Program-made: the position numbers and the translations under genes
Shown here: one piece after another, positions 22,430-31,088 of the stretch
Numbering within the stretch: position 1 is the stretch's first letter
Layout of the letters: the number at the start of each line of letters is the position of its first letter
Notes under the pieces: generated by a model
Seen by the model: only the letters and a program-made list of their open reading frames with translations
The model's database searches: none
What the model was told of the DNA's origin: nothing
Assembly: GCF_902859765.1 (NCBI RefSeq)
Contig: NZ_CADIJV010000030.1
Coordinates: 1-64,000 of the forward strand
Direction of reading: 5' to 3'
Length of the DNA stretch: 64,000 bases
Source of the DNA: Achromobacter pulmonis
Lineage (GTDB): Bacteria > Pseudomonadota > Gammaproteobacteria > Burkholderiales > Burkholderiaceae_B

Positions 22430-25400
22430 ATGAATGCCCCCCTCACGCCCGCGCTGCGCGCGGCGCTCGAAACCGTCCAGTTGGACGATAAGTACACCCT
22501 GGAAAGCGGCCGCGCCTGGATGAGCGGCATCCACGCCCTGGTGCGCCTGCCGATGATGCAGCGGCTGCGCGACCTGCGCGCGGGGCTGAACACGGCGGGC
22601 TTCGTGTCGGGCTACCGGGGCTCGCCATTGGGCGGGGTCGACCAGAACATGTGGAAGGCGGCCAAGTACCTGAAGGCGCACCACGTCGAGTTCCAGCCGG
22701 GCATCAACGAGGACCTGGCGGCCACGGCGGTGTGGGGCACGCAGCAGGTCAATCTGTTCCCCGGCGCCAAGTACGACGGCGTGTTCGGCATGTGGTACGG
22801 CAAGGGGCCGGGCGTGGACCGCTGCGGCGACGTGTTCAAGCACGCCAACGCGGCCGGCACCTCGCCGCACGGCGGCGTGCTGGTGGTGGCCGGCGATGAT
22901 CACCCGGCCAAGTCGTCGACGCTGCCGCACCAGAGCGACCACATCCTCAAGGCCTGCATGATCCCGGCGTTGTTTCCGTCGAGCGTGCAGGAGGTGCTGG
23001 ACTACGGCCTGCATGGCTGGGCCATGAGCCGCTATGCCGGCGTCTGGGTCGGGATGAAGTGCATCACCGACATCGTCGAGGTGTCGGCCTCGGTGGACGT
23101 GGACCCGTACCGCGTGCAGATCGTGCTGCCCGAGGATTTCCTGCTGCCGCCGGACGGCCTGAACATCCGCATCCCCGACACGCCGCTGCAGCAGGAGGCG
23201 CGGCTGCTGGACTACAAGCTGTACGCGGCGCTGGCCTACGCCCGGGCCAACAACCTGAACCGCGAGCTGTGGCAGGTGCCGGCGCGCGATGCGCGCTTCG
23301 GCATCATGACCTCGGGCAAGGCCTACCTGGACACGCGCCAGGCGCTGTCCGACCTGGGGCTCAGCGATGCCGTGTGCCAGCGCATCGGCCTGAGGCTGTT
23401 CAAGGTCGGCATGGTATGGCCGCTGGAGTCCACCGGTATGGCGCGCTTTGCCGACGGCCTGGACGAGATCCTGGTGGTCGAGGAAAAGCGCCAGGTGCTG
23501 GAATACCAGCTCAAGGAAGAACTGTTCAGCTGGATCGGCAGCGGCAAGAAGATTCCGCGCGTGGTCGGCAAGTTCGACGACAAGGACGGTGGCGAATGGG
23601 CGGTGCCGCAGGGCAACTGGCTGCTGCCGGCGCATTACGAGTTTTCGCCGGCGATGGTGGCCAAGGCCATCGCCGCGCGCCTGCTGCGCTTCGAGTTGCC
23701 GGCCGACGTGCGCGCCGGCATCGAGGCGCGGCTGGCTTTCATCGCTGATCGCGAACAGGCACTGGCGCGTCCGCGCGTGGTGGAGGACCGCAAGCCGTGG
23801 TTCTGTTCGGGCTGTCCGCACAATACGTCCACGCGGGTGCCGGAAGGCTCGCGCGGCATGGCCGGCATCGGCTGCCACTACATGGTGACCTGGATGGGCC
23901 GCAATACCCAGGTCTACACCCAGATGGGCGGCGAGGGCGTGCCGTGGCTGGGGCAGGCGCCGTTCACCGAAGAAAAGCACGTGTTCGCCAACCTCGGCGA
24001 CGGCACCTACTTTCATTCGGGCCTGCTGGCGATCCGCGCGGCGGTGGCGGCCAAGGCGCCGATCACCTACAAGATCCTGTTCAACGACGCGGTGGCCATG
24101 ACCGGCGGGCAGCCGGTGGACGGCCCCATCAGCGTGCCGATGATCAGCCGCCAGGTGGCGGCCGAGGGCATCGACAAGATCGTAGTGGTCACCGACGAGC
24201 CGGAGAAATACCAGGGCCTGGCCGGCATGGCGCCGGGCGTGCCGGTCAAGCACCGCGACGAGCTGGACGCGGTGATGCGCGAACTGCGCGAACACCCCGG
24301 CGTGTCGGTGCTGATCTACGACCAGACCTGCGCCACCGAGAAGCGCCGCCGCCGCAAGCGCGGCGCCTATCCCGATCCGGCGCGGCGCGTAGTCATCAAC
24401 GAACGCGTGTGCGAAGGCTGCGGCGACTGTTCGCAGAAATCGCATTGCCTGTCGGTGGAACCGCTGGAGACCGAGTTCGGCCGCAAGCGCGCCATCAACC
24501 AGTCCAGCTGCAACAAGGACTTCTCCTGTCTGAAGGGCTTCTGCCCCAGCTTCGTCACGGTGGAAGGCGGCAAGCTGCGCAAGCCGCGCGCGCTGGCGCC
24601 GGAGGGCGCGGTCGATGACGACGTGCCGCAGCCGGCGTTGCCGGCGCTGGCGCAGGCCTATGGCGTGTTCATCGCCGGCGTGGGCGGCACCGGCGTGGTC
24701 ACCATCGGCCAGTTGCTGGGCATGGCGGCGCACCTGGAGGGCAAGGGCTGTTCGGTGCTGGACATGGCCGGCCTGGCGCAGAAGGGCGGTGCGGTGTATT
24801 CGCACGTGGTGCTGGCGCAGACGCCGGAACACCTGATGAACACGCGCGTGGCCATGGGCGAGGCCGACCTGATGCTGGCCGGCGACCTGGTGGTGGCGAC
24901 CAGCGCCGACGCCATGGCGCGGCTGCGTCCCGGCCGCTCGCGCGCGCTGCTCAACAGCGACACCGCGCCCACCGCCGCGTTCGTCACCAATCCAGACTGG
25001 ACGCTGCCGGGCGGCAACCTGACGGCGGACCTGCAGGCCGCCTGCGGCAAGGACAACCTGCACACGGTGGATGCCTCGGCGCTGGCCGTGGGCCTGCTGG
25101 GTGACGCCATCTATTCCAACCCGTTGATGATGGGCTATGCCTACCAGAAGGGCTGGCTGCCGCTGTCACGCGAGGCCTTGCTGCGCGCCATCGAGCTCAA
25201 TGGCCAGCAGGTGCCCAATAACCTGGCCGCTTTCGCCTGGGGCCGGCGCGCGGCCCATGACCTGGCCGGCGTCACGCGCCTGCTGGCCAATGGCGGCGCG
25301 CCGGCGCATCCGGAAGGCATCATCGAGATCCGCCGCCCGCGCGCGCCCAGCCCGGTGGTGGAACTGAAGAAGCCGGCCGGCGAACTGGAACGCCTGGTCG

Positions 25401-26041
25401 AGGCGCGCCGCGCGTTCCTGACGCAGTATCAGGACGCCGCCTACGCCAAGCAGTACACCGACCTGGTGGCCAAGGTGGCGCATGCCGAGCATGAGGCCAC
25501 CGGCACCCAGCGCCTGGCGCTGGCAGTGGCGCGCTACTACTTCAAGCTGCTGGCCTACAAGGATGAGTACGAGGTGGCGCGGCTGTATACGGACGGCGAA
25601 TTCCTAAAGCGCGTCGGCGAGCAGTTCGAGGGCGACTGGAAGCTGCGCTTTCACCTGGCGCCGCCGCTGTTCGCGCGCCGCGGCCCGGACGGACATCTGG
25701 TCAAGAAGGCCTACGGTCCCGGCATGTTGCGGGTGTTCCGTCTGTTGGCGCGCATGAAGCGCCTGCGCGGCACGCGCCTGGATCCTTTCGGCTACACCCG
25801 CGAGCGCCGCGCCGAGCGCGAGCTGGCGCGCGAGTACCACGAGACGCTGACCGCGATCCTGTGCAAGCTCAATCGCGGCAACCTGGAGCGCGCGGTGGCG
25901 CTGGCCAGCGTGCCCGAAGAGATCCGTGGCTACGGCCACGTGAAAGAGGCGGCGATGGAGAAGGCCGCCGCGCGGCGCGAGGCCCTGCTCAAGGACTTCA
26001 GCGCCAGCGTGGTGTCGATCGGCGGCGTGCGTGCGGCGTAG
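22430..26041 (+). CDS. Indolepyruvate ferredoxin oxidoreductase, fused alpha-beta type
   Basis: A 1203-residue fused enzyme that oxidatively decarboxylates aryl or branched 2-oxoacids to acyl-CoA. The N-terminal pyrimidine-binding region begins near GFVSGYRGSPLGGVDQNM. A TPP-binding core follows (GDGTYFHSGLLAIRAAVAAK). A cysteine-rich iron-sulfur segment is VCEGCGDCSQKSHCL and then SSCNKDFSCLKGFCPS. The gamma-like domain starts at GVFIAGVGGTGVVTIGQLLG. GGAG lies 9 bases before the ATG at 22430. The product is at the family length (about 1150-1200) with no lesion. Probably acts in aromatic amino-acid degradation; it stands alone, with no visible regulator. Confidence 0.92.
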   Translation: MNAPLTPALRAALETVQLDDKYTLESGRAWMSGIHALVRLPMMQRLRDLRAGLNTAGFVSGYRGSPLGGVDQNMWKAAKYLKAHHVEFQPGINEDLAATAVWGTQQVNLFPGAKYDGVFGMWYGKGPGVDRCGDVFKHANAAGTSPHGGVLVVAGDDHPAKSSTLPHQSDHILKACMIPALFPSSVQEVLDYGLHGWAMSRYAGVWVGMKCITDIVEVSASVDVDPYRVQIVLPEDFLLPPDGLNIRIPDTPLQQEARLLDYKLYAALAYARANNLNRELWQVPARDARFGIMTSGKAYLDTRQALSDLGLSDAVCQRIGLRLFKVGMVWPLESTGMARFADGLDEILVVEEKRQVLEYQLKEELFSWIGSGKKIPRVVGKFDDKDGGEWAVPQGNWLLPAHYEFSPAMVAKAIAARLLRFELPADVRAGIEARLAFIADREQALARPRVVEDRKPWFCSGCPHNTSTRVPEGSRGMAGIGCHYMVTWMGRNTQVYTQMGGEGVPWLGQAPFTEEKHVFANLGDGTYFHSGLLAIRAAVAAKAPITYKILFNDAVAMTGGQPVDGPISVPMISRQVAAEGIDKIVVVTDEPEKYQGLAGMAPGVPVKHRDELDAVMRELREHPGVSVLIYDQTCATEKRRRRKRGAYPDPARRVVINERVCEGCGDCSQKSHCLSVEPLETEFGRKRAINQSSCNKDFSCLKGFCPSFVTVEGGKLRKPRALAPEGAVDDDVPQPALPALAQAYGVFIAGVGGTGVVTIGQLLGMAAHLEGKGCSVLDMAGLAQKGGAVYSHVVLAQTPEHLMNTRVAMGEADLMLAGDLVVATSADAMARLRPGRSRALLNSDTAPTAAFVTNPDWTLPGGNLTADLQAACGKDNLHTVDASALAVGLLGDAIYSNPLMMGYAYQKGWLPLSREALLRAIELNGQQVPNNLAAFAWGRRAAHDLAGVTRLLANGGAPAHPEGIIEIRRPRAPSPVVELKKPAGELERLVEARRAFLTQYQDAAYAKQYTDLVAKVAHAEHEATGTQRLALAVARYYFKLLAYKDEYEVARLYTDGEFLKRVGEQFEGDWKLRFHLAPPLFARRGPDGHLVKKAYGPGMLRVFRLLARMKRLRGTRLDPFGYTRERRAERELAREYHETLTAILCKLNRGNLERAVALASVPEEIRGYGHVKEAAMEKAAARREALLKDFSASVVSIGGVRAA

Positions 26042-26045
26042 CGGG

Positions 26046-26082
26046 GGGCGGCCGTCGGGCCGCTGGATAGTGCCGGCCGCCC
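26046..26082. terminator. Hairpin between the convergent IOR and M24 genes
   Basis: Eight-base arms GGGCGGCC and GGCCGCCC with a 21-base loop follow the oxidoreductase stop codon by 4 bases. No T-run is present; assignment as a transcription stop is tentative. Confidence 0.4.
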
Positions 26083-26107
26083 TGCGCGCCGGCGCCCCGT
26101 GCGGCTT

Positions 26108-26797
26108 TCACGCCGGATAGTGCGCGTCGTCCAGCAGCATGTCCTCGAAGAACGCGCCGTAGCGACCCTGCGGATCGCGCAGGTGGATCTCCAGGATCCA
26201 GCGCATCTCCGACGGTCGGATCGCCAGGTCGGCGAGCGAGCCGGTGTGGATCGCCGCGTGCGGGAAGTCGGACACGCGGTGGCCGGGCAGGTCGAAATTC
26301 AGTTCCCAGCCCATGGCGCGCGCCTGGCGGTCGGCGTAGGCGTACAGCGCCTGGCCGCTCAGCCGCTCGCGCAGCCAGACGCCGCGCACATCGTGGAACA
26401 GCGCCTCGGCGTCGCGCACGCAGCGCGCCTGCCCGGGGTCATCGCCCACCACGTAGCTCTTGCCGCCGTCGCCTTCCCAGGCGTCCAGGCGCGGCGCGAT
26501 GTCGAGAAAGAAGATGTCGTGTTCGCCCAGCGCCACACCGGGCGCGGACGCCTGGCGCATGGCCTTCATGGTGTTGGCGCCGAAGCGCACGCGGGTGGGA
26601 TGCCAACTGAGCGCCAGGCCGGCGTCAATCAGGGTCTGCTTGGCCATGGCGACGGCGTCTTCCTCGATCATGCCGGGGCGGATGCGCGTGGCGATATCCT
26701 CGATGGCCTGGCGTGTCTTGTTGCGAGCCAGTAGCATGCCGTCGACGGAAAAGGCGGGACCGACGCGTTCGCTGGGGTCGGAGGAGGGCGTTTGCAT
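26108..26797 (-). CDS. M24-family metallopeptidase-like protein
   Basis: A 229-residue pita-bread-fold protein of the M24 (aminopeptidase P/methionine aminopeptidase) superfamily. Likely metal ligands are present in order: Asp in IFFLDIAP, Asp in WEGDGGKS, His in LPGHRVSDFPH, Glu in WILEIHL and a late Glu in GAFFEDM. It has only the C-terminal catalytic domain and lacks the creatinase N-domain. The start at 26797 (MQTPSSDPSERV) has AAGGAA just upstream; the longer upstream frame is Arg/Pro-rich and not credible. It is divergent from the GlxA-type regulator, which may control it. Substrate unknown; it could be a dipeptidase or a non-proteolytic family member. Confidence 0.8.
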   Translation of the reverse strand: MQTPSSDPSERVGPAFSVDGMLLARNKTRQAIEDIATRIRPGMIEEDAVAMAKQTLIDAGLALSWHPTRVRFGANTMKAMRQASAPGVALGEHDIFFLDIAPRLDAWEGDGGKSYVVGDDPGQARCVRDAEALFHDVRGVWLRERLSGQALYAYADRQARAMGWELNFDLPGHRVSDFPHAAIHTGSLADLAIRPSEMRWILEIHLRDPQGRYGAFFEDMLLDDAHYPA

Positions 26798-27069
26798 GCT
26801 GCATTTCCTTGCGTGGCGAGCCCGGAGGGCGATGCAAGACAGTCTGCGCGGACGTCCGGCCACGGGCCAGCGTCGGGCGGGACGGATTCCGGCCAGCATG
26901 GCGCAGCTGGCGGCCAAGGCCCCGGAAGGCGGCGGATTGCGGCCGCCGTGGCACGGTTTGCGGCCACGCCTGACGCGGGGGATCGGCATGCTGGAAGGCT
27001 TGGGCTAAGGTAGCGTTTAGCGGCGGCAGCGCTCAGTCGCGCCGCGCCCACCCTCTCGCCCTCGACCCC

Positions 27070-28026
27070 ATGAAATCCGTTGCCATCCTCGTGTTTCCCG
27101 GCGTGCAGTCGCTGGACGTCTGCGGACCGCTGGATGTGTTCGCCGAGGCCAACCGTTTCCTGTTGCCCGCGCGCCAGTACCGGATGGAACTGATCGGCCT
27201 GACGCGCGGCGTGGTGCCCTGTTCCAACGGCATGCTGCTGACGCCGCAGCGCCACTACGCCGAGGTCGCGGACGTGCCCGATCTGCTGCTGGCGGCCGGC
27301 GGCCCGGGCCTGCCGGCGGCGCGGGAATCGGATGACGCGCTGGCCTGGCTGCGCGCGGCCTGCGCGCGGGCCGAGCGCTACGGCTCGATCTGCAATGGCG
27401 TTTTCCTGCTGGCGCGTGCCGGCCTGCCCGCGGGCGCCACGGTCACCACCCACTGGAACGACGCGCCGGCGTTGGCGGCGCGCTTTCCGGACCTGCGGGT
27501 CGAGACCGACCGCCTGTACGCGCAGGACGGCCGGCTGCACACGTCGGCGGGGGTGACCGCCGGCATAGACCTGGCGCTGTATCTGGTGGCACAGGACCAC
27601 GGGCCGGAGGTGGCGCTGAACGTGGCCAAGCGGCTGGTGGTGTTCATGCAGCGCGCTGGCGGGCAATCGCAGTTCAGCCCGTTTCTGACGCCCTTCGTCG
27701 AGGAGACCTCGGCGGTGGCGCAGGTGCAGCAGTACGTGCTGGGGCATCTGGCCGACGATCTCGGCGTGGACGCGCTGGCGGCGGTGGCCAACATGAGCCG
27801 CCGCAACTTCTCTCGGGTGTTCCTGCGGGATGCGGGCGTCACGCCGGCGGATTTCGTCGAAAGCGTCCGGGTGGATGCGGCCCGCGCGCGGCTGGAGCGC
27901 GCGTCGGCGCCGCTCAAGACCGTGGCGTTTGATTGCGGCTTCCGTGATGCGCGGCACCTGCGCGAGGTGTTCCAGCGGCGGCTGGGCGTGTCGCCCAGCC
28001 AGTACCGCGCCAGCTTCGGCTGCTGA
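27070..28026 (+). CDS. GlxA-type AraC-family regulator with DJ-1/PfpI domain
   Basis: A 318-residue regulator. Residues 1-170 form a DJ-1/PfpI-like (class I glutamine amidotransferase-type) domain with the nucleophile-elbow Cys in YGSICNGVFLLARAG. Residues 220-318 form an AraC HTH pair (LAAVANMSRRNFSRVFLRD, then TVAFDCGFRDARHLREVFQR). Members of this group, such as GbdR/FtrA relatives, control catabolic or transport genes. It is divergent from the M24 peptidase gene across a 272-base gap with no other gene. It converges on cheD, 13 bases away. Confidence 0.9.
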   Translation: MKSVAILVFPGVQSLDVCGPLDVFAEANRFLLPARQYRMELIGLTRGVVPCSNGMLLTPQRHYAEVADVPDLLLAAGGPGLPAARESDDALAWLRAACARAERYGSICNGVFLLARAGLPAGATVTTHWNDAPALAARFPDLRVETDRLYAQDGRLHTSAGVTAGIDLALYLVAQDHGPEVALNVAKRLVVFMQRAGGQSQFSPFLTPFVEETSAVAQVQQYVLGHLADDLGVDALAAVANMSRRNFSRVFLRDAGVTPADFVESVRVDAARARLERASAPLKTVAFDCGFRDARHLREVFQRRLGVSPSQYRASFGC

Positions 28027-28039
28027 CGCGGCGGCGGGT

Positions 28040-28831
28040 TCAGCCGCCCGCGGTTTCCGGCTTGCGGCGGCGGGTGACGCCGGTATCGAAGCGCTCCACG
28101 CCGGGACGCGTGGCGGGACGATCGAAGCGCTCGACCCCCGGACGGTCGAATCGTTCGACGCCGGGGCGATCGCCGCCCGCACGGGCGGCGGGCCGGTCGA
28201 AACGTTCCACGCCGGGCCGCGCAAAGCGCTCGACCCGCGGCGGGCTTTGGGTCTTGGCCTGCACGCTTTCGGCGGCAGCCTGTTCGCGCTTGGCGATGAT
28301 TTCTTCGGCGCGCTGGTGGTGCGGCGCCATCTTGCGCACCATCACGCGGCCGTTGCGCGGGAAATAGTTGATGCGGCGCGCATGCACGTCGCCCAGGTCC
28401 TGGGCCTTGACCGGGATGCCTTCGGTGCGCAGGTAGTTCAGCACGAACTGGCCGTTGCGCTCGCCGATGTTCATCTGCTGCATCGCCGACAGCACCGCGC
28501 CGCCGCCGAATACCTTGGCTTCGAGGCGGTCGCGCACCGCGCCGGCCTTGAGCAGTTCGTTGATCAGCACTTCCATGGCGAAGGCGCCATAGCGCATGGT
28601 GGCCGAGGCGGGCGACTGCATGTCGCCCTCGGGCAGCATGAAGTGGTTCATGCCGCCGACTCCGTTGACCGGGTCGTGAATGCAGGCAGCCACGCACGAG
28701 CCGAGCACGGTCGAGATCATGATGTCTTCGTCGGTGACGTAGTACTCGTTGGGAAGTACCTTCACCGCCTGGGATTGGAACGCGCTATCGAAGTAATGGC
28801 GCGTCGCGCGGGCGTCAAGACGGGCGACCAT
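28040..28831 (-). CDS. cheD: Chemoreceptor glutamine deamidase CheD with a repetitive C-terminal tail
   Basis: A 263-residue CheD, which deamidates glutamines in chemoreceptors. The catalytic Cys46 lies in [13 protein letters not shown] and the catalytic His63 in [12 protein letters not shown], separated by 17 residues as in other CheD proteins. The enzyme domain ends near residue 165. A charged linker follows, and residues 199-251 contain five copies of a VERF-centred repeat (GVERFDRP and variants). Typical CheD proteins are 160-200 residues and lack this tail. The gene is alone here, with no other che, tar or flagellar gene in the window. The AT-rich leader (28893-28970) probably holds its promoter but no clear sigma-28 site was recognised. 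Confidence 0.9.
   Translation of the reverse strand: MVARLDARATRHYFDSAFQSQAVKVLPNEYYVTDEDIMISTVLGSCVAACIHDPVNGVGGMNHFMLPEGDMQSPASATMRYGAFAMEVLINELLKAGAVRDRLEAKVFGGGAVLSAMQQMNIGERNGQFVLNYLRTEGIPVKAQDLGDVHARRINYFPRNGRVMVRKMAPHHQRAEEIIAKREQAAAESVQAKTQSPPRVERFARPGVERFDRPAARAGGDRPGVERFDRPGVERFDRPATRPGVERFDTGVTRRRKPETAGG
28079..28237 (-). repeat. In-frame tandem repeat coding the CheD tail
   Basis: Five degenerate units encode [32 protein letters not shown] and GVERFDTG, with an insert (AARAGGD) between units 2 and 3. All keep the reading frame. The unit is basic-aromatic and likely disordered. Confidence 0.85.
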
Positions 28832-29151
28832 GGGGCGGAAACAGGGGCAAGGACAACGGTTGGATCACGAAAGGCGGCGCTCGTAGGACAGAAAAACGTT
28901 TCAAAATATGTAGAAAAATGTCGCTTTATTCTTGCACATTTGGCCGGAAATAGGGGGAAAAGCTATGTAACCGCAACGTTGCGATGGCCCCCGGAAATAT
29001 GACCGTTTGTCCATCGGTTGCATCCTAACCACGGCTGGGCGCGGCCGTTCCCCGGATCACGGGGGCGAACGGGGGCTATACGTGGCTTTAGGGGAATGTG
29101 CCCGGAGACGGCCGGGCGGGAAGAGGCCCGCGCCGGCCGCCCGATCCCGGG
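28832..29151. other. 320-base gap between cheD and ftsX
   Basis: No credible coding region is seen. The part next to cheD (about 28893-28970) is markedly AT-rich for this genome. A 12-base palindrome CGCAACGTTGCG lies at 28972-28983. The part next to ftsX is GC-rich with several short dyads downstream of the ftsX stop. The likely content is the cheD promoter plus the ftsEX transcript end. Confidence 0.6.
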
Positions 29152-30060
29152 TCAGAAGCGCGTGCTGCGGGTCACGGACCAGCGCGCCGACAACGCGCCG
29201 AGGGCGGCCGAGGCGATGATGGCGGCCAGCAATGCCGGGGCGCCGGGCAAATGCAAGGCGAATTCCGCCCCATAGCTGCGGGCCAGGCCGAGCAGGGCGT
29301 TGTTCAGCGGCGACAGCGCCACGGCCGCCACGCCGATGGCCAGCAGCGAAGCCAGGGCGCCGGACAGGGCGCCCAGGTACAGGAAGGGGCGCCGCACGAA
29401 CGATTCGGTGGCGCCCACCAGCCGCGCCACCGCGATCTCCTCGCGTTGCGACAGGGCCTGCATGCGCACGGTGTTGAACACCGTGGCCAGCACCACCACC
29501 GCCACGCAGGCAGCCAGGAAGCCCAGTCCGATACGGGCGAAACGCAGGATCGCCTCCAGGCGCTGGACCCAGGCGCTGTCCAGCTGCACCAGATCCACCT
29601 GATCCCATTGCTTCCAGGCGCGCGCCAGTTTGTCGGCGCGGCCGGCCAGGTCTTCGCCGTCGGCCAGGGTCACCACCACCGCGTCAGGCAGGGGATTGCC
29701 CGGCAGCACGGCCAGCGCCTGTTGCCAGGCCGGGTTGGCGCGCAGGGCGGCGAGGGCGTCGTCGCGGCCGACCACGCGCACCGCGCGCACGTCGCCGGCG
29801 TACTCGCCCTGGATGCGCCTGGCCACGTCGGCGGCGGCGCCGGCGGGCGCGTCGACCCGCATGAAGACGGTGACTTCAGGGGTGACGGACATCTGCCGCG
29901 CCACCGGCTGCACCGATACCAGGATGGCGCTGCCCAGCAGCGGCAGGGCCAGGGCCAGGGCCATCACCAGCAGGTTGGCGAGCGACGAGAAGGGTTGTTT
30001 CACCAGCCGGCGCAAGGTGACCATGAGGGCATAGCGATGCTGCCGCAGCCAGGCGTTCAT
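29152..30060 (-). CDS. ftsX: Cell division protein FtsX
   Basis: A 302-residue inner-membrane subunit of the FtsEX complex, which activates septal peptidoglycan amidases through periplasmic partners. A cytosolic N-terminus (WLRQHRYALMVTLRRLVKQP) precedes TM1; a periplasmic domain spans roughly residues 60-165. Three more TM segments follow in the C-terminal FtsX domain (GFLAACVAVVVLATVFN, then YLGALSGALASLLAIGVA, then the last segment before the end). The start codon overlaps the ftsE stop by four bases (ATGA), showing translational coupling. ftsY is not adjacent. Confidence 0.94.
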   Translation of the reverse strand: MNAWLRQHRYALMVTLRRLVKQPFSSLANLLVMALALALPLLGSAILVSVQPVARQMSVTPEVTVFMRVDAPAGAAADVARRIQGEYAGDVRAVRVVGRDDALAALRANPAWQQALAVLPGNPLPDAVVVTLADGEDLAGRADKLARAWKQWDQVDLVQLDSAWVQRLEAILRFARIGLGFLAACVAVVVLATVFNTVRMQALSQREEIAVARLVGATESFVRRPFLYLGALSGALASLLAIGVAAVALSPLNNALLGLARSYGAEFALHLPGAPALLAAIIASAALGALSARWSVTRSTRF

Positions 30061-30770
30061 GCCGGTTCTCCCGCGATGCCTTGGCCAGCGTTGGCCGCGG
30101 GCGTGGGGGCGCCGTGCGAGTCGGAGAACTTGCCGGGGTCGATGCGCAGGGTGCGGGTGGCGTAGCGCGCCATGAGTTCCTGGTCGTGCGAGGCGATCAG
30201 CGTGGTGACGCCGACGCGGTTGAAGTCGCGGAACACGTTCATGATGCGCTGCGCGTTGTCGTGGTCGAGGTTGGCGGTGGGCTCGTCGGCGATCAGGATG
30301 GCGGGCCGGTTGACGATGGCGCGGGCGATCGCCAGGCGCTGCTGTTCGCCGCCGGACAGTTCGATGGGGTTGAGGTCTTCCTTGCCCGACAGCCCGACCT
30401 TGTCGAGCGCGGCGCGCGCGCGGGCGGCGGCCGAGTCCCAGGGGTGGCCGGTGACCGCCAGCGGCAGCATCACGTTTTCAAAGGCGCTGCGATCGAACAG
30501 CAGGTGGGTGTCCTGCAGGATCACGCCGACGGCGCGGCGCAGGTAGGGCCGGGCGCGCGCCGGCAGCTTGTCGAGCCGCTGGCCGTTGACCTGGATCGCG
30601 CCGCGGCTGGCGGGCTCGAGCCCGCCGATCAGCTTGAGCAGGGTGGACTTGCCCGCGCCGGAGGGACCCGACACGAAAACGAACTCGCCCGCGCTTACGC
30701 GGAAGTTGATGTCGGCCAGGATATTGCGGCCGCGGCCATACGATTTGAAGACGTGCTGGAATTCGATCAT
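30057..30770 (-). CDS. ftsE: Cell division ATP-binding protein FtsE
   Basis: A 237-residue ABC ATPase partner of FtsX. Walker A is GPSGAGKST, the ABC signature is LSGGEQQR, Walker B is ILIADEPT, and the switch His lies in LIASHDQEL. The start at 30770 (MIEFQHVFKSYG) matches FtsE N-termini; the extra 49 residues upstream in the same frame are not conserved-looking. The C-terminal tail after TLRIDPG is somewhat longer than in E. coli FtsE (222 residues). First gene of the ftsEX pair. Confidence 0.95.
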   Translation of the reverse strand: MIEFQHVFKSYGRGRNILADINFRVSAGEFVFVSGPSGAGKSTLLKLIGGLEPASRGAIQVNGQRLDKLPARARPYLRRAVGVILQDTHLLFDRSAFENVMLPLAVTGHPWDSAAARARAALDKVGLSGKEDLNPIELSGGEQQRLAIARAIVNRPAILIADEPTANLDHDNAQRIMNVFRDFNRVGVTTLIASHDQELMARYATRTLRIDPGKFSDSHGAPTPAANAGQGIAGEPA

Positions 30771-31088
30771 GGCGGCTGTCGGATGAAGCCGCAATAGTAA
30801 CTCGGGGACAGTGAGCTGGCCTAAAACGGCGCAGCGGGCACGGCCGGAAAAAGTGTCCCGATGTGACCACTCATGGGTCGGACCAAGTGACCACCTGGAC
30901 ACTCTTTTCGGACGCAAAGAAGTGTCCCCGTTTTTGTCGTCAAACCCTGTTTGATTTCATCCAGTGTCCCTATATTTCAAGGGAATTCCCGGATGCGGAG
31001 GCTGCTGTGCGGACGCTACCATCCGCCCCATGCGTAAAGCCCAACCCGGCCTTGCGTTCGGCTTCGCAACACCCCTACGGAGATCACG
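30771..31088. other. 318-base divergent region between ftsE and aapJ, with short repeats
   Basis: No gene is seen. The segment holds AGTGTCCC three times (30852, 30921, 30963), GTGACCAC twice (30863, 30887), and inverted forms GGACACT (30897) and GGGGACAGT (30804). It should include the promoters of ftsE and of the aap operon. The repeats resemble either a regulator array or the worn ends of an insertion element; neither is proven. Confidence 0.55.

Noticed and set aside
28832-28990. Sigma-28 promoter for cheD
   Set aside because: A TAAAG-like element exists on the minus strand but no GCCGATAA-like -10 follows at the right spacing.
30771-31088. Intact insertion sequence upstream of aapJ
   Set aside because: Short repeated motifs are present but there is no transposase frame, and no matched terminal inverted repeats with target duplication could be defined.
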